Assembly (NCBI GenBank): GCA_015178975.1
Contig: WHVD01000001.1
Location: 4,092,001 to 4,156,000, forward strand
DNA from: Hysterangium stoloniferum
Taxonomy: Eukaryota > Basidiomycota > Agaricomycetes > Hysterangiales > Hysterangiaceae
DNA length: 64,000 nucleotides
Direction of reading: 5' to 3'
Below the pieces are notes generated by a model. That model was given only the letters and a program-made list of their open reading frames with translations. It was not told where the DNA came from and did not search any database. The first letter of the stretch is position 1, and every line of letters begins with the position of its first letter. Made by a program: the position numbers and the translations under genes. Positions 36,101-47,111 of this stretch are shown here, in pieces.

Positions 36101-39100
36101 GTTGACGACAGAGGACGGGTAGATGATCCGGAGAGTTCTCGTATATCGGGCACACTTGCTAGAGTACCACTATCGATCAGAATGGGAGGGAAAAAAGGAG
36201 GGAATGGGAATACTTTGACGTAGGATTGAGAGTGACTCAAGCAGTGCTGGTTGTCTTTTCTTAGACAATCCTACAGCCGCACGTGTTTGAGCCCTGACGA
36301 GAGGGAGAAACTCCACTGTGGAGACTTAAGACAGATCCTTCGACAAGATTTATTGGATCACCTTGTTCTGAAAATTTCATCAGGGCTGATGCTGCGCTTG
36401 ATCGAACGTCGGAGTCAGAGTCCTTCAACAGTGCAACAACGTCGGCAACGGCGTCGGCAATGGTGTCTCGAAATTCGGCTGTGGTAAAATGTTAGCTGGA
36501 TTCCCATCCCATCGTTACACACCGCACTTTGCTCCGAAACATTCCCCAGGGCCGATACCGCGCTTGATCGAACGCTAGAGTGAGAGTCCTTTAACAGTGC
36601 AACAATGTCGGGAGTGACACCCGCAATGTCGGCTCGAAATTTGGCTGTGGTCAGATGTCAGCGGGATTCCCATCTCATTGACACACCGCACCTTGCTCTG
36701 AAACCTTCCCCAGGGCCGATACTGCGCTTGATCGAACGCCAGGGGCTGCGTTTTTCAACAGTGTAATAATGTCAGGAATGACAGCCGCAATGGCGGCTTG
36801 AAAGTCGGCTGTGGTCAAATGTCAGCTGGATTCCCATCCCATTGTCATACACCGCACCTTGCTCTGAAACATTCCCCAGGGCCGATGCTGCGTACAATCG
36901 AACGCCAGAGTCAGAGTCCTTCAACAGTGCAACGATGTCGGGAACGACACCCGCAATGGCGGCTCGAAATTCGTCTGTGGTCAGGTGTCAGCTGGATTTC
37001 CATCCTATTGTCATACATCGCACATTGCTCTGAAACCTTCCCCAGAGTCTGTACTGCGCTTGATCGAACGTCAGAGTCAGAGTCCTTCAAAAGTGCAACA
37101 ATGTTGGGAATGACACCCGCAATGGCGGCTCGAAATTCGGCTGTGGTCAAATGTCAGCTGGATTCCCATCCCATTGTCACACACTGCACCTTGCTCTGAA
37201 ACATTCCCCAGGGCCAATACTGCGCTTGATCGAACATCAGAGTCAGAGTCCTTCAACAGTGCAACAATTTTGGGAATGACACTCGTAATGGCGACTCGAA
37301 ATTCGGCTGTGGTCAAATGTCAGCTGGATTCCCATCCCATTGGCACACCGCACCTTGCTCTGAAACCTTCCCCAGGGCCGATACTGCGCTTGATCGAACG
37401 TCAGAGTCAAAGTCCTTCAACAGTGCAACAATGTCGGGAATGACAGCCGTAATGGCGGTTCGAAATTCGGCTGTGCTCGAATGTCAGCTGGATTCCCATC
37501 CCATTATCACACACCTCACCTTGCTTTGAAACCTTTTCCAGGGCCCTTACTGTGCTTGATCGAACGTCAGAGTTAAAGTCCTTCAACAGTGCAACAATGT
37601 CGGGAATGACACCCGCCATGGCGGCTCGAAATTCGGCTGTGGTCAAATGTCAGCTGGATTCCCATCCCATTGTCACACACCGCACCTTGCTCTGAAACAT
37701 TCCCCAGGGCCAATACTGCGCTTGATAGAACGTCAGAGTCAGAGTCCTTCAATAGTGCAAGAATGTCGGGAATGACACCCGCAATGGGCGCACGAAATTC
37801 GGCTGTGGTCAAATGTCAGCTGGATTCCCATCCCATTTTCACACACTGCACCTTGTTCTGAAACCTTCCCCAGGACCGATACTGCGCTTGATCGAACGGG
37901 CCAGTCAGAGTCCTTCAACAGTGCAACAATGTCGGGAATGACACCCGCAATGGTGGCTCGAAATTCAGCTGAGGCCAAATGTCAGCTGGATTCCCATCCC
38001 ATTGTCACACACCGCACCTTGCTCTGAAACCTTTCCCAGGACCGATACTGCGCTTGATCGAACGTGCCAGTCAGAGTCCTTCAACAGTGTAACAATGTTG
38101 GGAATGGCACCGACCATACCAGTTGGAAATCTAGCTGAACAGCGGTGTATAATATCGTACTCCTCCACTAGGCATTTTCTTACCACATTCCACTAGTAAT
38201 TGTTCCACAGGAACATCTGCTTTTTGAACCATTTTCTTCATCCAGTCTTTTTCTTTTCCTGTTGTGATAATAATTAGGTACGTGTGTTTTGACTCATGTT
38301 ACATGCAGTTCACCTGCTATTAACCCCCTCTCTTCCAACATTTTCCGGCACCCCGCTGGCCAACAATCAGTTTCTTTCCCGGTGCCATGGAAAAAATCCC
38401 TACGAAGATGCCAATATGCTAACGTTAACCGTTCGCAGGTTACATGTAAGCCCTCCTTTTCTGACAGTGCTCCATCAATAATCGCCCCCATTAACGCCTT
38501 TCGCTCGTATGGTGCTGCACCCATATTGGCCACCGTTTCAATTTGTGCTTCTCCCGGTACCTCTAGGTTACCGTCATCCATGTTTACCCAGATACCAATG
38601 TAAACCGCCCATCCCAATGTCTTCACGCAAGGATCTAAATTGTCCAAGCGATGTAATGGTCTCCCAACATGTAGTAGTGTTTTGAAAGGCGTAAGGTACT
38701 CTTTGTTTATGAGTTTGTCTGTTGGCGGCGATAGGACTCGTGACATTGCAAGGAGAGAAACTTCCGCAAGGGCTGGATTACGTATAGTGACGACGCCTGC
38801 GGTGAGGTGAAAGCAGTTCTCCAAAACTTTGCATAGTTTCTCCGTCACGGTTAGTTGGGACAAGGCATTCCGCAACTGTTGAGATTGCTTAGCACCTGCT
38901 ACAGCCCTAAGTGCCTCGTTAAGTGCCTCCTCCGATGTGGGGTTTGCAATTACCCATGCCAGGACATCAGCTTCAAGTTCGGCCCGTGGAGGCTTGCTAT
39001 GCAGTTCGGCAAAGAACCGAGCAAGGCTTTCTAGCCATTCAGAAATTCTGAATGCATACGTCATAGTCGGTGGCGAAGACCCACAGTAGTCTGATGTGGA

Positions 39101-40060
39101 GGAGTCATACTTTGTGCTTGCAGACACGACTGGGAAAAACCGTGACGCTGTTGTCTGAAAGGGACAAGCGGGGGACAACAAGGGAAAAATGGTGCCGAGC
39201 GTATATAGCAAGATTGCAAATATGGTCAAAAAAAGCATAAGAACGCCCAAAGCTACACTGTTATTCCAGGTGAATAAGACGAGACCTGCCGAGAAAAGGA
39301 AGAGAGCTAGTTGAATCAAAAGCGGGATTCCAGTAACAACTGACTCGAGGTGCCATTGCTGTGCTCTCTTAACACGAAGGAGACGTTGGCACGCATCACT
39401 CGAACGACTTCCGGGTGATACAGGAATATACTTCGCCAGCCATTCTCTTGCAAGTACAGCACAAAGAGCACTGAAGAGGGTCAGACAGAGACTAGTGAAC
39501 CACAGATAGTTGACAACAAGGGATGATTTGGAGACTTGAAAAGGCTGAGAGGTAGGTACAGCGAAGTGACTTTGAAGCGCCTGAAGGATTTCCTGAACAG
39601 GATCTACCTGCAAATCCTTCCTACTTTCGATCAGGAACGCGGTAAGAATCGCTCCAAACAAACCGGCCTAAAAAGCTGTGAATCAATTGAATATCTATGA
39701 AGGTAAACGTATTCAACATACAAATATTAGAAGCTCGTCGACACCAACTTGCAATGAGCTGGCAAGTTCCTTGTCCTCTTTTTCGGTTTCCTTCAGATAT
39801 AATGACCATATGGTTGAATCCGATTCAACGTGCTTGCTGTAGAGGTTATCGTCTTCGCTTTCTAAGCCATCATCGCGACTGGATGTTGCCTCGATTGGGC
39901 CGGAGGGAATCTTAGTAGACAAAGGTTGATGGTTGGTCGTTCCTTGTTCCTCTGTGTGCGTGCCTCAGTTTAGAATTAGTGCAAACTTTGATTTAATACC
40001 TGAGACAAACGGAATCTGTGATTCGGCGCAGCTAAGGTCTTGTGCATACTGCGACGGCAT
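33148..40060 (-). CDS. DUF6535 membrane domain - HEAT repeat protein (left copy)
   Basis: Exon 1 starts MPSQYAQDL (40060-40000). Exon 2 (39951-39722) ends LQVGVDELLIF and joins exon 3 (39667-38314) at AGLFGAILTAFLIESRKDLQ, the DUF6535 hallmark. Exon 3 continues with LWFTSLCLTLFSALCAVLAR EWLAKY, a pair of hydrophobic segments (about residues 210-270) and a soluble part ending RKMLEERGLIAG. Exon 4 (38258-38184) encodes KEKDWMKKMVQKADVPVEQ. From 38134 come serial 39-residue HEAT exons (AEFRAAIAGVIPDIVALLKD then SDSDVRSSAVSALGKVSEQ) with phase-1 boundaries, interrupted by ~460 bp at 35827-36362. The final exons read AIIGCNLQHHC, ISAGGKLFVAFAQYG and LSALCHLYLPTPP, with TGA at 33148. Exons 1-4 are fully open; I did not check every HEAT exon. 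The predicted product exceeds 1,500 residues: a membrane-anchored solenoid of unknown function. Confidence 0.75.
33549..35826 (-). repeat. HEAT exon array, left arm, 3' block (about 14 units)
   Basis: Tandem ~166-bp units, each a 117-nt exon plus a ~49-nt intron. In sense orientation the intron begins GTGCGGTGTGTGACAATGGG, has CTGAC about 15 nt before the acceptor and ends TTTGACCACAG. I count 13 introns here. The last unit (VQTKTQVVDLLVKLAAYG) is diverged. Confidence 0.85.
35827..36362 (-). other. Non-HEAT insert splitting the array
   Basis: A ~535-bp segment between HEAT exons, present at the same place in the right arm (55185-55730). In sense orientation both copies keep an open stretch ending LSSTVD(L/V)LHSTD and RHEDIKIIQCVTITCM, which may be a conserved exon. 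It also contains AAAGCGCG and CTCCACAGTGGA-like blocks. It could be an old transposon remnant, a large intron or the junction of two genes. Confidence 0.5.
36363..38134 (-). repeat. HEAT exon array, left arm, 5' block (about 11 units)
   Basis: Ten introns and eleven HEAT exons of the same 166-bp unit. The corresponding block of the right arm has only two units (54902-55184), so about nine units were gained here or lost there. Confidence 0.85.
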
Positions 40061-40817
40061 GACCTGAGTCAGTTGGGGGCTTCAAACGCCAACAAAGGTT
40101 GTGCTTCGTTTCAATAAGCCCCCGAAACCCGATGGTGTACGAGAATCACATTAGCTATAATCAATTCGGCTTGGTCGACGAGTGAGCAAAGCTTATTCTA
40201 TCCTTTTCTATTTCCACCCCTACCAACGTCCCTTGCTGGTAACCTTTTGGGCTGTACAAGACGGCACATGATTTTGCAGATGGTTTTGTAAAAAACTTGA
40301 CAGTTTTGTAAAAGACTTTTAGTTCTCGGTCACACAAAAGAGAGTTTAGGGTTTACTCAATTGCGTCCATAACGCGCTTTCCCTATAAGGGCATGGGCCC
40401 TGCAGTCGGCTCGTAAAACAGCCACCTCTCAAGGCGTTTGTATTTTCTGCAGGTCTGATCCATCCTTTGGTTAGCGTGGCATTGGTCATCTCATCTACCA
40501 CCGTGACCTTCTGTGACTAAACACTCCTACAGTTGAAAATTATTCCCATGGTCAAGACTCAGTCTCGTACACACTTCTTACGATCCAATTTATGTAAGTT
40601 GAGCTACTCTAGGAGAATTGCGACATATGCCGTTGCAAAGCGTGTCACAATGACATGGGCAAAAGCACGCGTTCACTCCAACAGTTACCTGGCTTGTTTT
40701 TATTTCTTCATGATTCCTGACATGATTCTCAGATGGCCTTCATATACTGGTACATTTCTGTATCTCGACCGTATAAAAGGCTGAACACCTTGTTTTTGTC
40801 CCACTCAGGTTCCTACA

Positions 40818-41524
40818 ATGTGTGCTGTTACGATAATGACACCTCGTACCACAACTGCATCGTCTTTCAGATGTGCGGCAACTAACTCTTCATCATACTA
40901 CACCATCGCGAGATTCCCGCCATCCTACTTATCCCTCGTCGCCCATCCTTTCGACCAGTTCAACATCTACACCATCCTCCTACCCACGCCTTCATGCATA
41001 CCCTCCTGTGCCTCCTCGGGGAAGCTCCAGAGTCAGCATCGGCTCGTTCCTCGTTTTCATTCCCATGTGTGCAACTCACTTCCACCCACGCCAATCGTCA
41101 CGAGGTTGTATTCCTCCTCCTCAGCCTACCATCAAGCCTTTCACCTCGAGACCACGCCATGCCAGCCATGTCCCTGCCACCTCCTTTCCTCCACCTCCAA
41201 TCCAATCTCTCACCCTGCCCGATTGGCATCTATCCCTCCGACCACAGCACGGTGTTGCCAGTAGACGACGTCCTTGCGGCATTAATCATGAATTACGACG
41301 ACATGTCTCCAGCTGCAAATCGCACAGCCCTCCTACTTACACCAGGGAGCGCGTCAGGCAGTCGTAGGTCCGCTGTTGCAAACGCCAGCAGACACAGAAA
41401 TCGCGAATTCGAACCCAGTAATGGACTGCACCGATTGACTGCATGTCGAAAGATATTGTTTTTCAAGATTTGTATCCAGCCCAGGGATGGTATTCCGTTT
41501 TCGGTTATCCGGGAGTCTGTCTAG
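40818..41524 (+). other. Overlapping Pro/Ser/His-rich open frames, unknown
   Basis: Three overlapping plus frames (40818-41264, 40873-41367, 40994-41524) are biased to Pro, Ser, Thr and His because of a CCT/CAC-rich base composition unlike the flanks. A decayed second copy of the end of this stretch (TTACACCAGGGAGCGCGTCA versus TTAACACCAGGAAGCGCATC) lies near 43670. No domain is recognised, and which frame (if any) is coded is unclear. Confidence 0.25.
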
Positions 41525-44400
41525 TGTCCATCTCGGCCGTAGACGGCGCCATTGCTGGCAGATTTGTCATTAGCGTTCGACAAGCACTTTGACGCCGAGT
41601 CCCGCGATCGCGGGTGTACTTCACACTTCCCGGTTCCATCTGAAACCGAAGAGTTCAAGATACTACTCCCTTGATATGGCACAAGATGCGTTGTAGAGAG
41701 ATAATGTGTTGACGTGGCAATACCCGTGTCACGCCACTGTCACCTCTTCATACTCTTCACCGCACTGCGTCGCGTGGTCCATTCGAATATTCCCACTGAA
41801 CTGTGTGCCGATCGACGAGGTGCTGATTATGTTTGCAACTTTGCCTCTTCATATCGTGGCACAGTGAGGATCCTGATGGTTTTTGCAGTAATATATGACC
41901 GGAAGTCTCGCCAAGGAGTAAGTGTGTCGATCCTCGTATTTATACATTTGCTGTTTGTTCATGTACACGTTTTTTTTCATAGATATTGCCCATCACGCGT
42001 CATTCCTCCTCTTGGCCATGTAGCCTTCACAAGTATTCCAAGCGCTTGACAAGATGAACTCGAGAGCTAGCATGGCTTGGAGAATCTGATGTCTGCTATC
42101 CGACCTTCATTTATGATTCGTCCTTTGTACTTGTCTTTTTTCTTGGTCTCCTTCCACCGCTTCCTATCACCGTGGCTTCTTCTTCACTCCATTCTACTTT
42201 GACACACGTGGCTAATATTGTGGCTCCGTTATATCTCGCCATTCGGTTACAGTGACCTCGCTTCTGGCTTCATCGTCGTTGAACCGCCGACGCTGCGCGT
42301 TCGTTTCGAACATTTGTCACGTCTGTCAAAAGCTTCACACACGCCATGTTCCTCAGGCAACACCTCTCTCCAAGCTCACATAACCTTCCTTACAAAGACA
42401 ATCCACGTTCGATGCTATAGTTTCGCTCTGAACCCACTTTGCATGACGACGGCTGGTGCTCAGTTCTCCCAGCGGCGAAGATGCCTCGATCCGGACGGAT
42501 GTTGGACCATGTACCGTCATACAAGTATCAGACTGTCATTCTTGCCACGAGGACTATGAAAGAAAACTTAGTGAGTATGGAGCTATTTGAAGCAATTTTT
42601 GAACGGACGATGCTGACGTTTATATTTATGACAGAAATATGGCGGATTATACGCTCTGTGTGTATCTCAAACCTGAAGTCGATTTCTTGCGTAGCCCTGC
42701 GCCAAACACCACGCTACAATTGCCGACGATGATATTGAGGATGTCTCGGGACGTTAAAGGACGATGTCGTTCTGTGGATATGTCTGAATCTAGTATGGAG
42801 AGGTGCAAGTGCTGGACCATGTACATGCGCCATTTTCATGGTTTATGATGATCGTGACTGCGACGTACTCGTTGACTATCTTGGCATCGATACTAATGAC
42901 CTTTGTTTATGTTCAGCACTAAATATGGCTGTCCTCAGCGGCTTCTACTGCATGCACCTCTTTCCTGCCACGTTCCGAAGCGTAGCAACCAACACTATTC
43001 TCCACGCCAGAAACGCCGCAACCATACTAGCAAGCATGAGCTCACGGTCAGCAATAATGCGTGATAGAACGCGCATATCTCTTTGATTTAGGTTCGGGCG
43101 TGGCCACTACAACTTGACAATAGGAAGACGTTGGATAATGGGTGTGGGTTATGACAAATTGTTTGACCATACAACTTTAATTGACACTGGCTCACCTAGG
43201 TGCAGTGTTTATCTGGAGCATGTAGAGTACAATTAGCGCGTATCTTCAATGGGCTCAGTTACTACAACCTATCTATATGCGGTAAAAGAGCCCAGATATT
43301 AAACGATCTCATGGTGGGTTCCCTATCGTGCGTTTGTTCTACGTGTCACAAAGCAAAGGGATTCTCTCATAAGTATCATCTCTAGCTGTTTCCTATTGAA
43401 CTACTCTCTTTAAAGCAACTTTTCCCATACGCAGAACTTGAACGCCAGATTGGGGGAACTACGGAACCTACACCACCTCGAGACCGCGCCGTGACAGTCA
43501 CGATCTCTCTACTTCCTTCCCTTTGACTCCAATGCAACCTGTTACCCTATCCCATTGAGATCTGTCCCGGCCGCCTCAGCGCAGTGGTAACAGTAGGCGA
43601 CGTCTTAGCGGGTACCTATCACGACTGATTGCGACATGTCACAGCCATGAATGACAAGGTGCACTTGTTAACACCAGGAAGCGCATCAGGACAGTCGTCG
43701 CTCCGCCGCTGCAAACTCTAGTTAGAATGATCACTCAACAAGATGAACTCGAGAGCTAGCTAGCATGGTTTGGCGAACCCTGGCGCCAGCTGTCTGTCCT
43801 TCGTTATGTCTAAGCTATTATGCGTCGCGCCCTTTCTCCTCATATACCCATTCGTCCTTTGAACTTGTCTTTTCTTGGTCAACCTGTTGCTTATCATCAT
43901 GATATCCTCTTGACTGCATTCTCTGTCGACACACGAGGCTAAGAAATAGGCACCCTTATATTTCGCTGTTGGGCTGCCTTGACTTGGCTCAAAGCTTCAA
44001 GACCGACATTGTCGTGATATGTCCGAACTTGGTGTAGAATTCTACGAGCGCTAGTCTGTGGACATGCTCTAAGATTGCGGTTAAGGATAGGTGTGACCAT
44101 CGTGACTGCAACATGTTCGTTGGTCGTCTTGACATCAGCCGTTAATGATCTTGACTTCTGTTTGGTACTAAATGTAGGCGCCTTCAATGACTCTGCTGCA
44201 TACACCTCTTGCCCGTCATCGTTCCAAAGGTTAATCAAGCTACATCATTCTTAATGCCGGAATACGTCCTGCGAAGAATCCAGTGAAACAATTGTACTAG
44301 CCAAACATGTGCTCAAGGCCGGCAAATACTACTTGGAACCGTGCCAGAACGTGGATATCTCTCGAAGTTAATTGTGCCGTAACCACTGTAGCTTGTGAGG
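41190..44400 (+). repeat. Old tandem duplication
   Basis: Blocks at about 41190-41400, 42040-42085 and 42840-43040 recur in the same order at about 43490-43710, 43735-43775 and 44095-44320 (for example AAGATGAACTCGAGAGCTAG at both). The copies are diverged, with indels. Frames are not preserved in the second copy. Confidence 0.55.
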
Positions 44401-46021
44401 ACGGATAATTGGTGTGACTCGTAACAAAGCGTAGTGGAGCGCGAACAATGAGATTAATAAGCCGAAGAACGATCCGTAGGTCTAGTTTTTCATAGAGCCA
44501 TCGAACCTTTGTTTTAAATTCCCGTCTACCATCAAATCATTCTATGAATGCCTATGCCGGACATGCCTGCTTCCCCAAAGATCTACAAAAAATAGAATTC
44601 CCCCAATATTGTTATTGCACTGTTGGAGCCCAGTTCATGAGGTGTCTGGATGTGTGAAGTCTGAGTGATGAAGGGTCGGTGTGTATACATTCGTGAAATG
44701 ATATCCATCAGCCAAACCCGAAAAAAAACTGTTTTGTATTGGTGAGCACTTGGGGACCTTCTCACGTTATGCAAGAATTTAAGACCATGGTAATGCCCTT
44801 TTCTGGCTATGCCGCTATTTTACATCATTGCACAACCTTGCGCATTCAGGGCAGGGATGGTGCTTCCAGGTATATTACGGGTTTCCAAGCATGGTATGCA
44901 TTAATATGATTTTAATGAGGCAACCTGGTATTTTCAGGTATGTATCATCCAAAGGCATTGCATCCATCAATAGGTTCATGAACTATTTATTTATATTGGC
45001 ATTTCAATAGGAAGGAAACCCTCACCTTACACATTTCACCTCTTCGATAGATTTTGATATCAGTTTTAATCTCAGAATTTTGTTTTAATTTTTTTTTTAA
45101 TTCGTTGTTTAGTACATATATTTTGTGTAACTTTCAAGTTGTCAGAGAAAGTCTGCGCTATGAACGGGTCGGATGGTAGTCGTCACCGTTGGAATGTTAA
45201 CAGCTGCGAATGATGTTTATCCGTTTGAGGAAGGACATCTTGGAATCAGAAGAATCTGAAAGTACGAACGTTTTTCAATTTATAAAACGGGCTAAGTAGG
45301 TGGAAGAAGTTGACATGACTAGTTTTAACAATAATGACACTGAAGCCCAATGGTTATGCTGGGTATCACATGATGTTGTATGTCGCTCATACATCAGGGA
45401 TTTGGGATTGTCTACACCCACTATGTAGACTCCCTAGCCTTCCTAGACTCCCTAGATCTATAGTAAGCTTTTACTATACCGACTAGTAAATAGGGATCTC
45501 GCGAAAGTAGGGTGTCTAGCCGAGCTAGCTAGCTCTCCGAGATGGCTCTAGACAATATAGACGGCGTACTTACTGATCTTCCCACTTTCCTGATGTACAC
45601 CAGCTTTTTTCGCTTTCAACGTGTCAATCTGTCAATTGTAGGAAAGGTCATCGGTATCTCGAGTAATCCAGACGCGAAACGGTTGTTTATACTCGCCGTG
45701 TTCGGCAGTGCAATAACCCGTGAACCCAAGACGACTCGAAGACAGTTCGAAATCTCCTTACCATTCAATAAATATCTCATGAGATGATCTGATAATCAAT
45801 GAAGGATCATGGGCGCTCAGAGACAGGAGCGGTGTTCCTTGGCACCATTCAATTACACGCATCACCATATAAGGAGAGATTTACAATGCGAGCCAGGGAA
45901 GGGGCTGGATCCGTTCATGCTTATAATTTGAAAGAAGATCGAACAACCCAACATACGTTCAAAAACTGTTCAAGTGAAAAAATTGGGGAAGAATGAAAGT
46001 CATACTCAGACCCTGATATGA
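44401..46021. other. No recognised gene
   Basis: AT-rich. It has a T-rich run near 45085 and a run of CTCCCTAG/CTTCCTAG words at 45425-45465. Short frames (45542-45787 and others) show no domain. Confidence 0.3.
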
Positions 46022-46048
46022 GTCAATGTTAAAAGTGTAGATAATGAA

Positions 46049-46120
46049 TGGCCAGACTGGGGATTGAACCCAGGGCTTCTGCATATATAGCAGGGGTGTT
46101 AACCATTACACCACCTGACC
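46049..46120 (-). ncRNA. tRNA-like Pol III unit in TRIM LTR (copy 1)
   Basis: 72 nt folding as a cloverleaf: acceptor GGTCAGG with CTGGCC (two G-U pairs) plus A, D-stem GTG/CAC, T-stem CTGGG/CCCAG with loop TTCAATC. A box TGGTGTAATGG (46103-46113) and B box GGTTCAATCCC (46060-46070) fit Pol III promoters. The anticodon arm is CTGC/GCAG closing loop TATATAT; position 33 is A instead of the universal U, so decoding is unlikely. A TTTT Pol III stop (46031-46034) lies just downstream, still within the LTR. Confidence 0.75.
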
Positions 46121-46331
46121 CTGGGAAGCACTGCTAGCATTACTCAAACTAACACACTCCCTTAATGCTAGCACTCAACTATACTATAAGCAGATATAGG
46201 TCCTCTCTGGCTCTTTTGTCCAGACTTGTCCACTATACCACACACAAATATAGCTGTTCACTCTACACACAGGAACCATGCCCTATAGCACACAGCGGGG
46301 CCCATAACCTGTTAAAAGTGTAGATAATGAA

Positions 46332-46403
46332 TGGCCAGACTGGGGATTGAACCCAGGGCTTCTGCATATATAGCAGGGGTGTTAACCATTACACCACCTG
46401 ACC
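46332..46403 (-). ncRNA. tRNA-like Pol III unit in TRIM LTR (copy 2)
   Basis: Identical to copy 1, at the same position in the second LTR, with the same A box, B box and TTTT. Confidence 0.75.
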
Positions 46404-46442
46404 CTGGGAAGCACTGCTAGCATTACTCAAACTAACAGTCAA

Positions 46443-47111
46443 TGCAGTGGTTAAGGATGTTATTACTGGCCCAAGAGTAAGTATTCAGGCCAGGTAGCAA
46501 AGAGAGACTGATTTATATCTTTCAGATTCAATAAATTGAATATATATATATATAAATGTACATAAATAATTAATCCCATTTAAACATATTAAATTAGTTC
46601 CCCAAGATAGCTTCTGGAAAAGGTTTGCCATGCCCAGTCATGAACCAGTCTATCTCGATGTAAGCAATCTGTGCCATACCTAGCTGCAATATCCCCAGTT
46701 TATTAAATGTTTTGTTACATACTTTGATTACATTGGCTCAAATATAAGTGAAGTGACAAAGATTTTATGGCGGTAGCAAGCTCCTCAGAGAGCAAGTGGT
46801 GTTTCATAATGTACAGATTGCTAAGGCGCAGTGTACATTCCGTGACCCGATCATCGCCCACTATTTGTAGACTAAGTGAAGTGTATGCGGTGAACCAAGG
46901 CGTCCGGAGACAGGACGAAGATAATTGCCTTCTCATCAGTGGTGGAGTTTAGATAGTAGTTGGCCGATATATCCCACAAGAAATCAGGAATGGCATGCGC
47001 GAGGATTTTAATCACATGTCAACAGGAAATTTGTTGATGGATGTATAGTCTGCCTTGGCTTTGGAACATGTGACTGGCATTTTTCATCTTTGAGGTTATA
47101 AGAGAAGTGGG
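46443..47111. other. AT-rich flank, no recognised gene
   Basis: A short (AT)n tract near 46538. Frames of 61-73 codons around 46715-46950 on both strands are unsupported. Confidence 0.3.

Larger units (their letters stand above)
33010..40385 (-). repeat. Left arm of the large palindrome (outer part)
   Basis: Reverse complement matches 52155-58382 from the gene's 5' flank (TTTACTCAATT...CCATAACGC near 40355) through all DUF6535 exons, the HEAT array and the 3' flank (ATTATAACTTTACAATATA near 33020). Length differs mainly because this arm has more HEAT units. Confidence 0.9.
46027..46437 (-). mobile_element. 411-bp TRIM element with tRNA-like LTRs
   Basis: Two 128-bp direct repeats (46027-46154, 46310-46437), identical base for base by eye, flank a 155-bp non-coding interior. 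Target duplications GTCAA occur at 46022-46026 and 46438-46442. Ends are TGTTA...TAACA. The minus orientation is favoured because, on that strand, AAGGGAGTG (polypurine-like) precedes the 3' LTR and TGGGCCCC lies five bases after the 5' LTR as a possible primer-binding site. Size and lack of genes fit a terminal-repeat retrotransposon in miniature. Identical LTRs imply a very recent insertion, which requires proteins from another element. Confidence 0.9.
40386..47111. other. 6.7-kb segment interrupting the left palindrome arm
   Basis: Homology to the right arm stops near 40385 and resumes near 47112, whereas the corresponding right-arm points (about 52155 and 52110) are nearly adjacent. The segment holds Pro/Ser-rich open frames, a tandem duplication and the TRIM at 46027. 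No transposase was recognised. Confidence 0.6.

Noticed and set aside
33676-38196. Many 60-140 codon frames on both strands across the HEAT arrays
   Set aside because: They read through the conserved introns or are antisense. The real coding pattern is the spliced 39-residue exon series.
46049-46120. A normal tRNA gene pair
   Set aside because: The sequence lies inside identical LTRs with target duplications, and the anticodon loop lacks U33 and a well-paired stem, so a decoding tRNA is unlikely.
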